A stretch of 64,000 nt of DNA from Chth-196 sp044348365. GTDB lineage: Bacteria > Verrucomicrobiota > Verrucomicrobiia > Chthoniobacterales > Chthoniobacteraceae. Of the stretch, positions 46,922 to 56,614 are shown one piece after another. Where the stretch lies: NCBI GenBank assembly GCA_044348365.1, contig JBIKSY010000002.1, positions 4,389-68,388 of the forward strand. The letters are read 5' to 3'. The position numbers and the translations under genes were made by a program. Within the stretch, counting starts at the first letter, position 1. Each line of letters opens with the position of its first letter. The notes beneath the pieces were generated by a model. The model ran no database searches. It was not told the DNA's origin and saw nothing but the letters and a program-made list of their open reading frames with translations.

Positions 46922-49900
46922 TTACTCCTCGATCGACTTGCCTGCAGGCCGGAGTTGGCTGCTGAGAATCGCATGCAGCAGGGCCAGCAGGCCGGCACTT
47001 GAGAAAATCAGAACGAGGCTGTTCCACAGGTACACGTTGATCCGGATCCCGGCGACGTACTTGTCCGGGCTGAAAAAGACGTTCGCAGGCCGGCTTCGGC
47101 GGTAGTCACTTTGCTCCGTCTCGGCCTTGTAAACCATTTCGCCCACCTTTTGGTTGCTGTAGCGGCGCTGCGCGCTGAGACGGGTCCCGACCGAAGAGAG
47201 GCCGCTGTCGGCGAGGCTCACTCCGCTCAGAACGCGGTCCACGCCGCGCATCCGCCGGTCCAGATCGCGCCCGGAATCAGACTGGAGGACGCTCACCTCA
47301 ATGAGGGCCTGTTTGAGATCTTCCAGCCTGCGGGTCTCCGCCTCGGTGCGGTTTTTGCGCTTGGCCAGATTGTCGATTTGCTCCTGCAGCGCGTCCTGGC
47401 GGCGGGCGAGGGGGTTGAGCTTCGCCTGCGCCACCACCAGCGCCTCGTAGCTGTAATGCGTCGCCACAAGGCGCGAGATCGCCGGAATCCGCAGGGTTCG
47501 GTCGGAGGCTTCGCGCGACTCCGTATCTGGATTTTTCGGGTCCGGATTGGCGATGAACCAGCGTTGCAGCGTGTACAGCAGGTCGGGGTCGCGGTTCATT
47601 TCCTCGTACTTGACCAGGGCCCCGCTGAAGATGAGCTGCGGGATAAGCACCAGGGGGACGAAGTTGGCGGCCATCTTGCTTGAGGTGGCAAGGGAGGAAA
47701 CAACCAACCCGAGCGCCACGCCGCTGAAGGCAGTGATCAGCATGAAGTACCAGTAGGGAAAGAACATGCCCTTGACCTCCAGAATCCAGTTTCCCACCGC
47801 GACAAACAGCGCGCATTGCACCGCACTGAAGAGGGTCAGTGTGCCCATCTTGGTCAGGATGTAGTAGGGCAGGCGGGTGGCAAGGTTGCGCTCCCGGTTG
47901 AGCAGGCTGCGGTCCCGGATCACATCGTCCACGCTGTTCATCAGCGCCAGAAACATCGCAACCAGCAGCGAGATGAAGATGTAGGTGGGGATGTGGAAGG
48001 CGCTCGAAAAATCGTAGGAACCGGATTCGTCCTTGGTAAAATAGAGGGCCCACGCGATGACCGCCGCGAGCGCTGGCGGCACGAGGAGGGTGAGGACAAG
48101 GTTGCCCCGGTTGCGAAGCTTCGAGTGGAAGGCCCGTTTCCAGAAGGTGCCAAACTGCGTCCACTCCTCCCTGAGCTTGAGGCGCCGCTGCTGGCCGACG
48201 GGCAGGGCTGGGGTCACTGCGGGTATTGGCACGGGGCTCTCGCGCACGCTGACCTGCTTCATGTCCTGCAGCAGCCGGAACAGGTCGTACTTTTCCTTCC
48301 AGTAATCGGGTGAAAAACGGCGTGCAGGAACCAGCTGGCCCCGGTTGTTTTCCTCGTAAATCACGTCGCCGCTCAGGTCGCGCAACGGGGTCTCGAGCAC
48401 GTCGAAGATAAACTCGGGCCGCGTCGTGCCACAGGCGGGGCAGCCGCCAAGTTCGGTGCCAAACTGCTGCTCGTGCTCCGCTTCGGCAAAGTAGGCCAGC
48501 ATTTCCTGAGGCGTCCCGAAGAAGGCCAGCCGCCCCCCCTTGTCCAGGAGCAGCGCCTTGGTGAACATCTGAAAGAGCTTCGAGGTCGGCTGGTGCAGCG
48601 TTACCAGAATGATCTTGTTGTGGGTCATCCCCCGGATGATCTCCAGCACGTGCTCGGAGTCCTTGGAGGAAAGGCCGCTGGTCGGCTCGTCAAACAGGAA
48701 CACGTCCGCCGACGAAAGCATGTCCAGACCGATGTTGAGACGCTTGCGCTCCCCGCCTGAAAGCAGCTTTGTGACAGCGCTTCCCACCAGCGAATCCCTC
48801 CGCTCCGCCAGTCCCAGTTCGACCAGCTTGCTTTCCACCCGCCTCGCCCGGTCCCGCTTGGACAAATGCGGAGAACGGATGGCCGCCGCAAAATCCATGT
48901 TCTCCTCAATCGTCAGGTAATCGTCAAAGGCGTCGTCCTGCGGAATGTAGGTGACAAAGTGCTTGAGCGCGTCGAGGTCGCCATAGAGCGACTGGCCGTT
49001 GAGCAGGACCCGGCCCTCGGTCGCGTGCAGCTGTCCGGCGATTGCGCGCAGCAGGGTGGATTTTCCGGAGCCGCTCGCCCCCATCACGCAGACCATCTCG
49101 CCCCGGCTCACGCTGAAGGAGATGGAGTCCAGCGCCGTGAGGCCCTTGCGAAAGCGGCACGTCAGATCGCGCAGTTCCAGTGTGGAAATAACGTTGCGCT
49201 CCTCCTCAATGATGCGTTCGGCAAAGTCGCACCGGAGCACCTGGCCGGCATCCAGCCGGATGGTGGCCCCGTCTTCCAGCGCGCAGCGGCTTCCCACCGG
49301 AAGGGCCTGTCCCCCGACTTGCAGCGGCCGGTCCGAGTGCAGCACCTCCAGCGTGCCCACCCGGTGCTCGTAATCGCACAAAATCCGGAGCAGCACCTCA
49401 CCTGCTGTCCCCGGCGAAAGCAGGATGTCGTCCACGTCGAGAAGGCTGGGATTGTTCGAAACCAGATAGCTCGTCTTGTAGGCCTTCAGCTGAAACCGGC
49501 CCCCGAGCGCCCGAGCCCGCCTGCGCAGGTCGCTCAGGGGCAGCTCCGAACCGTTTTCAAAGACGAGCTGATCGTCAAGGGCCGCCTCCACCAGCGCCCC
49601 CGCCACTAGCCGGTTCCCGTTGAGCTTCGCCGGAGTCGAACGCAGCGCCCTGACCTGCACCTTCAGCCCAAACCGCACCTCGAGCGCGCTGTCCCGCTCC
49701 CGCTCCCGCTGCAGCTCCACCTCTCCTCCGGCGTCCAGCGTCAGATAGATCTGGGTGAGGGAAACGTTTTTCTTGGCGTTGAAATAATAGACAAGCTCCT
49801 GATGGCTGAGTACCTCCTCGCCAAGGAGCACCCGTTGCCCGGGGTAAATCCGGCAAAAATCCCCAGGCTTCAGCGGGCGTCCGCGCACCGCCACGTTGGG

Positions 49901-50593
49901 GGAGGACAGGTTCTTGAGCAGCAGCAACTCGTGGTAGCGGAACGCTAGCATGCGCTCTTTCTCGTGCAGGCTCTTGAGCCCGACGTCCTCCGCCGAGCCG
50001 CTGGCTCCGAAGCTTACCGATTCCAGGGGGGAGTTGCCCGTTTGGTAGACCGAGGGATCGGGCGTGTCGCCGGAACTGAGTTGGTAGACGATGTCGATGG
50101 CCTGTGCCGCCATCCCCAGCTGGGTCATGAAGGAGTAAAACTCCACCAACTGCCGGCGGTCCATTCCGGCCCGGGCGATCAGGTCATAGAGTTGCACGCC
50201 CAGCATGATCTTCTGGTCCGTGCTCAACTGCCCCGCCAGCTTTTGTGCCATGGCCCCCAGATCGTGTTGCTCCTGAAGGGCGTGCTTAAAGAGTCTTCGC
50301 AGTTCCGAGTAGACGGCCTCTGGAAAGTCGTGACGCAGAAACCCCAAGGAGGAGTCGATTTCCTCCTCCAGCACATTTGCCCCCGCTTTGGAAAAGGCCG
50401 CCAGCACCTGGATGAGCAGGGGCAGCAGGTTCGGGCTTTCCGTGACGGTCCGGGGGCGGCGGGCCAGTCGCCGGCCCACAAACTGGGCGGTGTGCCAGAG
50501 GCGGTGAATGAGGGGCAGGCGCCTCCAAAAGTCGCGCAGGCGCAGGCGGGCTTCATTCAGGAGGCTCTCGAGGACAGGCGACATGGGTGTCAT
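46922..50593 (-). CDS. Large ABCG-type ABC transporter with N-terminal TerB-like and FHA-like regions
   Basis: A 1223-residue protein. Residues ~35-150 are helical with KAGANVLEEEIDSSLGFLRHD and DLIARAGMDRRQLVEFYSFM, a pattern of TerB/DjlA-type acidic helical domains. Residues ~175-440 are beta-rich. Near 430-470, GQALPVGSRCALEDGATIRLDAGQVLRCD resembles the end of an FHA or FHA-like module. The ABC domain has GASGSGKST near 503-511, LLSGGERKRLNIG near 609 and FLFDEPTSGLSSKDSEHV, matching ABCG-type exporters. A CPACG pair follows. The C-terminal ~340 residues hold about six membrane helices. It should export an unknown lipid-like or drug-like substrate. The start could also be GTG 50656 or ATG 50584; 50593 is preferred. 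Confidence 0.75.
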   Translation of the reverse strand: MTPMSPVLESLLNEARLRLRDFWRRLPLIHRLWHTAQFVGRRLARRPRTVTESPNLLPLLIQVLAAFSKAGANVLEEEIDSSLGFLRHDFPEAVYSELRRLFKHALQEQHDLGAMAQKLAGQLSTDQKIMLGVQLYDLIARAGMDRRQLVEFYSFMTQLGMAAQAIDIVYQLSSGDTPDPSVYQTGNSPLESVSFGASGSAEDVGLKSLHEKERMLAFRYHELLLLKNLSSPNVAVRGRPLKPGDFCRIYPGQRVLLGEEVLSHQELVYYFNAKKNVSLTQIYLTLDAGGEVELQRERERDSALEVRFGLKVQVRALRSTPAKLNGNRLVAGALVEAALDDQLVFENGSELPLSDLRRRARALGGRFQLKAYKTSYLVSNNPSLLDVDDILLSPGTAGEVLLRILCDYEHRVGTLEVLHSDRPLQVGGQALPVGSRCALEDGATIRLDAGQVLRCDFAERIIEEERNVISTLELRDLTCRFRKGLTALDSISFSVSRGEMVCVMGASGSGKSTLLRAIAGQLHATEGRVLLNGQSLYGDLDALKHFVTYIPQDDAFDDYLTIEENMDFAAAIRSPHLSKRDRARRVESKLVELGLAERRDSLVGSAVTKLLSGGERKRLNIGLDMLSSADVFLFDEPTSGLSSKDSEHVLEIIRGMTHNKIILVTLHQPTSKLFQMFTKALLLDKGGRLAFFGTPQEMLAYFAEAEHEQQFGTELGGCPACGTTRPEFIFDVLETPLRDLSGDVIYEENNRGQLVPARRFSPDYWKEKYDLFRLLQDMKQVSVRESPVPIPAVTPALPVGQQRRLKLREEWTQFGTFWKRAFHSKLRNRGNLVLTLLVPPALAAVIAWALYFTKDESGSYDFSSAFHIPTYIFISLLVAMFLALMNSVDDVIRDRSLLNRERNLATRLPYYILTKMGTLTLFSAVQCALFVAVGNWILEVKGMFFPYWYFMLITAFSGVALGLVVSSLATSSKMAANFVPLVLIPQLIFSGALVKYEEMNRDPDLLYTLQRWFIANPDPKNPDTESREASDRTLRIPAISRLVATHYSYEALVVAQAKLNPLARRQDALQEQIDNLAKRKNRTEAETRRLEDLKQALIEVSVLQSDSGRDLDRRMRGVDRVLSGVSLADSGLSSVGTRLSAQRRYSNQKVGEMVYKAETEQSDYRRSRPANVFFSPDKYVAGIRINVYLWNSLVLIFSSAGLLALLHAILSSQLRPAGKSIEE

Positions 50594-50662
50594 AGAGGGT
50601 AGCGCGCCGGGCGGCCTGTGTCGAATAACGCTCTGCTGGATTTCAGGTGCCTGCACCCACAG

Positions 50663-50690
50663 TTGCCGTGCTGATGAAAAGTGCTACATT
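50663..50690 (+). promoter_or_regulatory. Possible promoter upstream of ftsH
   Basis: TTGCCG at 50663-50668 and TACATT at 50685-50690 are separated by 16 bases. It would give a 5' leader of about 165 nt containing a C/T-rich tract. The match to consensus is moderate, so this is tentative. Confidence 0.25.
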
Positions 50691-50760
50691 GGATTTAGGT
50701 AAATGATCTGTTAGCGTGTTCGACCCATTCCCTGTCCGCCTTCCCCTCCCTTCGATTCCT

Positions 50761-50790
50761 CCGCCCTGTCCCGCCCTGTCCCGCCCTGTC
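50761..50790 (+). repeat. Three perfect tandem 10-bp repeats (CCGCCCTGTC)
   Basis: The unit CCGCCCTGTC occurs three times in tandem inside a pyrimidine-rich stretch before ftsH. It is not coding. It may influence ftsH leader structure or simply be a slippage product. Confidence 0.9.
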
Positions 50791-50859
50791 CCTCCTCTCT
50801 GACGCCGCCCTTCCTCCGGTCACCCTCAGTTTTCCTGTTTAGCTCACGAAAGAAAGTCT

Positions 50860-52884
50860 ATGTCTGATCCAGAACCCCGCAACAGTCCCCAGCGGCAGCG
50901 CCCCAGTCACAACGGAGGCAGCGGGGGGGAGCCCTCGTTCAATTGGAAGGCTCTTTTGCTGTTGGCGATGGCGGCATCTTTGATTGGCGGGGCTTTCCTT
51001 TACCGTAACCCGGCCGGCCCCATCCGGGAGGTGCCCTACTCCGCCTTTCACTCCGCAGTCCTCAACAAATGGGTGGATACCTCCAAACCCTTGGATCTTG
51101 TCTCCGAAGTGGGCGGAATGAACGACCACCTGCAGGGCTGGGCCAAGTTTTCTGAAAACGGGTCCTCGGAGCGGTTCCGTTCGCAGGTAAACCTCAGCTA
51201 CAACACGGACCTGCGTGAGTTTCTGCGCGAAAACGGTTTGGAAGCCAATCCGCGCTCCGACGCCAACGTCATGGCTTCCACACTGGTCGGCTTCCTGCCG
51301 GTGGCCATGTTTTTGTTGGTTCTGTACTTCCTGTTCCGCCAGCAAATCCGGAGCGCAGGACGTGGCGCCCTCACCTTCGGCAAGTCCAAGGCCCGGATGA
51401 TGAGCCGCGAGAAAAACAAGGTCACCTTCAAGGACGTGGCAGGCGTAGAGGAGGCCAAGGAGGAGGTGCAGGAAATCGTCGAGTTTTTGCGCGATCCGAA
51501 GCGCTTCCAGAAGCTGGGCGGGCGCATTCCCAAGGGGGTTTTGATGGTCGGCTCCCCCGGGACGGGCAAGACCCTGCTGGCCCGGGCCATCGCGGGTGAG
51601 GCGGACGTGCCTTTCTTTTCAATCTCCGGCTCCGATTTTGTGGAGATGTTTGTCGGGGTCGGCGCCAGCCGGGTGCGCGACATGTTTGAGCAGGGCAAGA
51701 AAAGCGCTCCTTGTCTGATTTTCATCGATGAAATCGACGCGGTCGGCCGGCACCGGGGCCACGGGGTGGGCGGGGGCCATGACGAACGCGAGCAGACCCT
51801 CAATGCGCTGCTTGTGGAGATGGACGGCTTCGACACCCAGGAGGGGGTCATCATCATCGCCGCCACCAACCGGCCGGACGTGCTGGATCCCGCCCTGCTG
51901 CGGCCGGGCCGCTTCGACCGTCAGATCACCGTCTCTCTTCCCGACGTGAAGGGCCGCGAGGAGATCCTGCGGGTGCATGCCAAAAAGGTGAAGCTGGCCG
52001 AAGGCGTCGAGCTGGGATTGATCGCCAGAGGCACGCCCGGCTACTCGGGAGCCGAACTGGCCAACGTGATGAACGAAGCCGCCCTGCTCGCTGCAAGGCG
52101 CGGGTTGAAGGCAATCACCCGTCAGGAACTTGAGGAGGCGCGCGACAAGGTGCGTTGGGGCAAGGAACGGCGCTCGCTTGCGATGAGCGACAAGGAAAAG
52201 GAAAACACGGCCTATCACGAGGCGGGCCATGCCCTGCTCGGACTCCTCCTCAAGCACACCGATCCCCTGCACAAGGTGACCATCATCCCCCGCGGACCCT
52301 CTCTGGGGAGCACGATGTACCTGCCCACTGAGGACAAATACACCCAGCGCAAAAACGAGTTGCTGGACCGGCTGGTCATGATCATGGGCGGGCGCGTTGC
52401 CGAGGAAATCGTCTTCGGGGACGTCACCAACGGCGCTCGCGGCGACATCAACCAGGCCACCGACATCGCCCGCCGCATGGTGTGCGAGTGGGGAATGAGC
52501 GACAAGATGGGCATGGTCGAGTACGGCGAACATCAGGAGCATGTGTTCCTGGGCCGGGACATCTCCCGGAACCGGAACTATTCCGAGGCCACGGCGCAGG
52601 AGATTGACCACGAAGTCCACTCCCTCTGTGACAACGCTTACAAGCAGGCGAAGGAACTGCTCATCAAGAACAAGACGACTTTGGAGATCATCGCCCGGGC
52701 CCTTCTGGAGTACGAGACGCTGGATGCCTCCCATATCCGTGAAATAATGAGCACGGGCAGCATCCAAAATCCGCCGGCCCCTCCTCCGCGCCCCTCCTCG
52801 CAGCCTCCGCCGCTCCGTAAGCTCGAAGAGACCGGGGCTCCCGTCACAGAACTGCCTCCGGGACTGTCCGGCGCCCCTGCCTAG
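50860..52884 (+). CDS. ftsH: ATP-dependent zinc metalloprotease FtsH
   Basis: A 674-residue inner-membrane AAA protease degrading membrane and regulatory proteins. It has a short cytoplasmic N-terminus, a first membrane helix at about 30-49 (KALLLLAMAASLIGGAFLYR), a periplasmic domain, and a second helix at about 141-161 (TLVGFLPVAMFLLVLYFLFR). The AAA module contains VTFKDVAGVEEAKEEVQEIV, Walker A GSPGTGKT (231-238), Walker B CLIFIDEIDAVG (285-295) and the second region of homology. The M41 protease has HEAGH at 453-457 and the third zinc ligand region downstream. The C-terminal tail is Pro-rich. All catalytic residues appear intact. Confidence 0.97.
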   Translation: MSDPEPRNSPQRQRPSHNGGSGGEPSFNWKALLLLAMAASLIGGAFLYRNPAGPIREVPYSAFHSAVLNKWVDTSKPLDLVSEVGGMNDHLQGWAKFSENGSSERFRSQVNLSYNTDLREFLRENGLEANPRSDANVMASTLVGFLPVAMFLLVLYFLFRQQIRSAGRGALTFGKSKARMMSREKNKVTFKDVAGVEEAKEEVQEIVEFLRDPKRFQKLGGRIPKGVLMVGSPGTGKTLLARAIAGEADVPFFSISGSDFVEMFVGVGASRVRDMFEQGKKSAPCLIFIDEIDAVGRHRGHGVGGGHDEREQTLNALLVEMDGFDTQEGVIIIAATNRPDVLDPALLRPGRFDRQITVSLPDVKGREEILRVHAKKVKLAEGVELGLIARGTPGYSGAELANVMNEAALLAARRGLKAITRQELEEARDKVRWGKERRSLAMSDKEKENTAYHEAGHALLGLLLKHTDPLHKVTIIPRGPSLGSTMYLPTEDKYTQRKNELLDRLVMIMGGRVAEEIVFGDVTNGARGDINQATDIARRMVCEWGMSDKMGMVEYGEHQEHVFLGRDISRNRNYSEATAQEIDHEVHSLCDNAYKQAKELLIKNKTTLEIIARALLEYETLDASHIREIMSTGSIQNPPAPPPRPSSQPPPLRKLEETGAPVTELPPGLSGAPA

Positions 52885-53243
52885 GAAGGCCGTGGGGTGC
52901 CGGTGCCTCCGCCCTGCTGAACTGGGAGGCGGCGACGTTGAGATTTGCGGTTTTTGTGCAGGCGTCTTCAAAGCAGCTGTTTTGTCGAGGCTAGGGCCCG
53001 GCCCTTGGAGTTGGCGGATGCGTTGCTGGAATTGCTTTCTTTCGACTTGGCATGCCGGAGACACTGCGGCGCGGCCGCGAGTTTTGAGTGAGGCCGGTTG
53101 GTGAGCATTGGGGCAGGGGAGTACACTGTGCGCCAGCAAGTTGTCGGGACGGTTGGCTTGGGAGAACCGGCTGGCGCTGCGCCCTTTGCTCGGCTGACTT
53201 TTGACTGCTTTATTTCTCTTGTTCGCGGGCCTAGAAAGTAACG
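52885..53243. other. Intergenic region before arylsulfatase gene
   Basis: About 360 bases with only short frames. TTGACT at 53201-53206 is a good -35 element, but no matching -10 was found at normal spacing. No terminator with T-tract is visible after ftsH. Confidence 0.45.
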
Positions 53244-54827
53244 ATGAGAAGCGCCCTGTCTTTCGTCGCTCTGTTCTTTGGAACCTTTGTCTTCTCGACC
53301 CTCGCGGCCGAGAAGCGACCGCCCAATATCGTGCTGCTCTACTCCGATGACATCGGCTGGGGTGACCTCGGTTGCTACGGGGCCAAGGCCATTCCCACCC
53401 CGAATCTGGACAAACTTGCGGCGCAGGGCACGCGCTTCACCTCGGGGTATTGCACCAGCGCAACCTGCACGCCGTCGCGCTATTCGCTTCTCACCGGCGA
53501 GTATGCCTGGCGGCGGCAGGGCACCGGCGTGCTGCCGGGTGACGCCCGTCTCATCATCGCTCCGGGCCGACCGACCATGCCCGCAAGCCTCTCAAAAGTG
53601 GGCTACACCACCGGCGTTGTCGGCAAGTGGCATCTCGGACTTGGTGCGGGAACAGTGGATTGGAACAAGAAGATCTCCCCGTCGCCCAATCAGCTCGGGT
53701 TCGACTATTCCTTCATCATGGCCGCCACGGGCGACCGCGTGCCGACGGTCTTCGTCGAGGACGGTTCCGTCGTAGGCCTCGATCCGCTGGATCCGATTGA
53801 AGTCAGTTACAAGAGCGCTTATCCGGGGGATCCTGACCTAACTTCGGACTTGGAGCGCGCAAAGCTGAAAATGGACTGGTCCCATGGACACAACATGGCT
53901 CATGTCAACGGCGTGGGCCGGATTGGTTGGATGAAGGGAGGCAAGGCCGCGGTTTGGCAGGATGAGACCATGGGCGACACCTTTGCGGAAAAGGCTTGCG
54001 CCTTTATCGCGCGCAACAAGGACAAGCCGTTCTTTCTCTATTATGCCTCGCATGAGAACCATGTCCCCCGGGTGCACCATCCGCGGTATGCCGGAAAGAC
54101 ACCGCTCGGTCCGCGTGGCGATGCCGTGGTCGCGTTCGACGACCAGGCCGGCCGGATCCTCGCCGAACTCGACAGACACGGACTCGCCGAAAACACCCTC
54201 GTCCTCTACACCTCCGACAACGGTCCGGTGCTGGACGACGGCTACAAAGACAGGGCAGTCGAGCTGAACAAGCTGGCTGCTCACACCCCTGCAGGTCCCT
54301 TCCGTGGTGGGAAGTACAGCATTCTCGAAGGCGGGACCCGGGTTGGCTTCATTGTGCGCTGGCCCGGCCACACGCCGGTTGGGCAGGTGTCCGACGCCCT
54401 TATTTCGCAGGTCGATTTGGCCGCGGTGTTTGCCAAAGTGGGCGGCGGGGATCCAACGGAATTCCTCAATCTGGATTCGGTCGACACCTCCGCGGCACTG
54501 GCGGGTGGAGCCGGGCGTGAGACCCTGATCTCGAGCACTCAGGCCAACTTGCTCTCTATCCGTGACGCCCGTTGGAAATTCATCGCCCCTACAGGTGCTC
54601 CACCGAAGGGAAAGCAGCCTTCCGGGCCGTTGGTGGACTTGCTTGGTTCCGCAGAGACGCAGGCAAACGACCGGCGCGAGCAGAGCGTTCCCCGGTTGTT
54701 CGACCTGCAGCAGGACCCCGCCGAACTCCACAACGTCGCCGAGGAACATCCCGAAATCGTTGAACGGCTTAAGACCCTGCTGATGGAGCAGCGGGCCAAA
54801 GGCGTCGCCCAGCCACTCCCAAGCTGA
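53244..54827 (+). CDS. Exported arylsulfatase
   Basis: A 527-residue protein with a leader MRSALSFVALFFGTFVFSTL, cleavage near AAE. The mature part begins PPNIVLLYSDDIGWGDLGCYG, with metal ligands D35 and D36. The formylglycine site is CTPSR (C75 to R79) followed by LLTGEYAWR. The motifs VGKWHLGLG, FFLYYASHENHVPRVHHPRYAGKT, LYTSDNGPVLDDGY and FRGGKYSILEGGTRVGFIVRWPG match arylsulfatase A-type sulfatases. It hydrolyses an aryl or sugar sulfate in the periplasm or outside the cell; the exact substrate is unknown. Its downstream terminator at 54957 serves both this gene and gnd. Confidence 0.93.
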   Translation: MRSALSFVALFFGTFVFSTLAAEKRPPNIVLLYSDDIGWGDLGCYGAKAIPTPNLDKLAAQGTRFTSGYCTSATCTPSRYSLLTGEYAWRRQGTGVLPGDARLIIAPGRPTMPASLSKVGYTTGVVGKWHLGLGAGTVDWNKKISPSPNQLGFDYSFIMAATGDRVPTVFVEDGSVVGLDPLDPIEVSYKSAYPGDPDLTSDLERAKLKMDWSHGHNMAHVNGVGRIGWMKGGKAAVWQDETMGDTFAEKACAFIARNKDKPFFLYYASHENHVPRVHHPRYAGKTPLGPRGDAVVAFDDQAGRILAELDRHGLAENTLVLYTSDNGPVLDDGYKDRAVELNKLAAHTPAGPFRGGKYSILEGGTRVGFIVRWPGHTPVGQVSDALISQVDLAAVFAKVGGGDPTEFLNLDSVDTSAALAGGAGRETLISSTQANLLSIRDARWKFIAPTGAPPKGKQPSGPLVDLLGSAETQANDRREQSVPRLFDLQQDPAELHNVAEEHPEIVERLKTLLMEQRAKGVAQPLPS

Positions 54828-54956
54828 GCGCGAAGGGGTGGCGTTCTGGAGTTTGGGGCTGAAACCAAACGCACGGCGCTTGCAGGGTTCCAGAGAACCA
54901 ATACTTTTGGCTGCGAGCCGGCAAAGGAACGGACAACGGGAGAGCCACATCTCAAT

Positions 54957-54994
54957 AAAAAGGACCGGCCGCAGAGCGGACCGGTCCCTTTTTT
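54957..54994. terminator. Bidirectional rho-independent terminator
   Basis: Stem GGACCGG (54962-54968) and CCGGTCC (54981-54987) enclose a 12-base loop that can itself partly fold. Five As precede the stem and six Ts follow, so it can end both the arylsulfatase transcript on the plus strand and the gnd transcript on the minus strand. Confidence 0.85.
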
Positions 54995-55041
54995 CAACCG
55001 CGAGGCCCCGGCTTACACAGAAGGGGGCGGCGGGAGACTGG

Positions 55042-56463
55042 CTACTGCATCCACTCGGTGTGGAACATCTGGCCGGCGGGCTTGTCCAGACGCTCGTAGG
55101 TGTGGGCGCCGAAGAAGTCGCGCTGTGCCTGCAACAGGTTGGCGGGGAGACGCTCCGCGCGGTAGCTGTCGTAGTAGGCGAGGGAGGAACCGAAGGCCGG
55201 CACGGGGATGCCGTTGAGAACGGCGGCGCTGACGGCGGTGCGCCAGTGCTCCTGAGTCTTGGCGAGGATGCCGCTGAAGTAGGGGTCCAGCAGCAGATTC
55301 TTAAGCGCCGGGTTGAGTTCGTAAGCCTGCTTGATGCGGTTGAGGAAGTGGGCTCGGATGATGCAGCCGCCGCGCCAAATAGTGGCGATGTCCCCGAAGT
55401 TGAGTTCCCAGCCGTACACCTTGGCCGCCGCGCCCAACTGGACGAAGCCCTGCGCGTACGAGACGATCTTGGAGGCGTAGAGCGCATCGCGCACCGCGTC
55501 GATAAGCGCCTGCCGGTCGCCCGTGTAGGGGTGTGCTGCAGGGCCCGCCAACTGGCTGCTGGCCAGAACGCGCTCCTCCTTCAGGGAGGAGAGGATGCGT
55601 GCTTCCACCGCAGCGGAGATCGTGGAGAGAGGAACGCCCATTTCCACGGCGTGTCCGACCGTCCACTTTCCTGTGCCCTTCTGGCCGGCACGGTCCACGA
55701 TCAGGTCGACAATGGGCTTGCCGGTCTCGGCGTCGGTTTTGGAGAAGATGCGCGAGGTGATCTCGATGAGGTAGCTGTTAAGCTCGCCTCCGTTCCATTC
55801 CGTGAAAATCCGGCCGAGTTCCGCCGCGTCGAGGCCGAGCAGGTTTTTGAGGATGGAGTAGGCCTCGCAAATGAGCTGCATGTCGCCGTACTCGATGCCG
55901 TTGTGCACCATCTTGACGTAGTGGCCAGCGCCGTCCGCGCCCATGTAACGGCAGCAGGATTCGCCGTCCACGTGGGCTGAGATCGTGGTGTAAATCGGAG
56001 CCAGAAACTCCCAGCCTTCCTTCGAGCCGCCCGGCATGATCGAAGGCCCCTTGAGCGCGCCTTCCTCGCCTCCGGAAACACCCACCCCGAAGTAGCGGAT
56101 GCCCTTTTCAGCGAGCGCCTTTTCCCGGCGCTGCGTGTCGGTCCAGAGCGAGTTGCCACCGTCGATGATGATGTCGCCCTGCTCCAGCAACGGCACAAGT
56201 TGGTCGATCACCGCGTCCACCGCAGCACCCGCCTTGACCATGATCTGCGCCTTGCGTGGTCGCTTGAGGGAGCCGACGAACTCCTCAAGGGTGTGCGAGG
56301 CAACGATGTTTTTGCCCTTCGCGCGGCCCTGCGCAAACTTCTCAGTCACGGCGCTCGTTCTGTTGTACACGGCCACGGAGAAGCCCTTGCTCTCCATATT
56401 GAGGACGAGGTTTTCTCCCATCACAGCCAAGCCGATGAGACCGATATCGCAGTTTCCAGACAT
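55042..56463 (-). CDS. gnd: 6-phosphogluconate dehydrogenase, decarboxylating
   Basis: A 473-residue cytoplasmic enzyme converting 6-phosphogluconate and NADP(+) to ribulose-5-phosphate, CO2 and NADPH. Visible are the cofactor loop DIGLIGLAVMGENLVLNM, YNRTSAVTEKF, IIIDGGNSLWTDTQRR, YFGVGVSGGEEGALKGPSIM and GAGHYVKMVHNGIEYGDMQL (catalytic Lys and Asn region). FGAHTYERLDKPAGQMFHTEW is the C-terminal tail. Length and motif order match the family's long form. The product feeds ribulose-phosphate epimerase encoded at 34681. The downstream terminator is shared with the arylsulfatase. Confidence 0.97.
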   Translation of the reverse strand: MSGNCDIGLIGLAVMGENLVLNMESKGFSVAVYNRTSAVTEKFAQGRAKGKNIVASHTLEEFVGSLKRPRKAQIMVKAGAAVDAVIDQLVPLLEQGDIIIDGGNSLWTDTQRREKALAEKGIRYFGVGVSGGEEGALKGPSIMPGGSKEGWEFLAPIYTTISAHVDGESCCRYMGADGAGHYVKMVHNGIEYGDMQLICEAYSILKNLLGLDAAELGRIFTEWNGGELNSYLIEITSRIFSKTDAETGKPIVDLIVDRAGQKGTGKWTVGHAVEMGVPLSTISAAVEARILSSLKEERVLASSQLAGPAAHPYTGDRQALIDAVRDALYASKIVSYAQGFVQLGAAAKVYGWELNFGDIATIWRGGCIIRAHFLNRIKQAYELNPALKNLLLDPYFSGILAKTQEHWRTAVSAAVLNGIPVPAFGSSLAYYDSYRAERLPANLLQAQRDFFGAHTYERLDKPAGQMFHTEWMQ

Positions 56464-56614
56464 GTTTTATTAGTTAGTTTTGGGTTTCAGATTGAGCAAT
56501 GGCGGAGGCTATCGGCACAATGGGGCGCCGGCAACCGGCTTTTCCATCAGGTGGTCCGGGGCCGGCGCCGCTTTTTTTGCCGCGGCCCGCGGGGCAACCC
56601 GGCGGTCCTCTCAG

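Noticed and set aside
51619..53139. 506-codon minus-strand frame opposite ftsH
   Set aside because: Covers the catalytic core of ftsH in antisense and lacks any recognisable domain.
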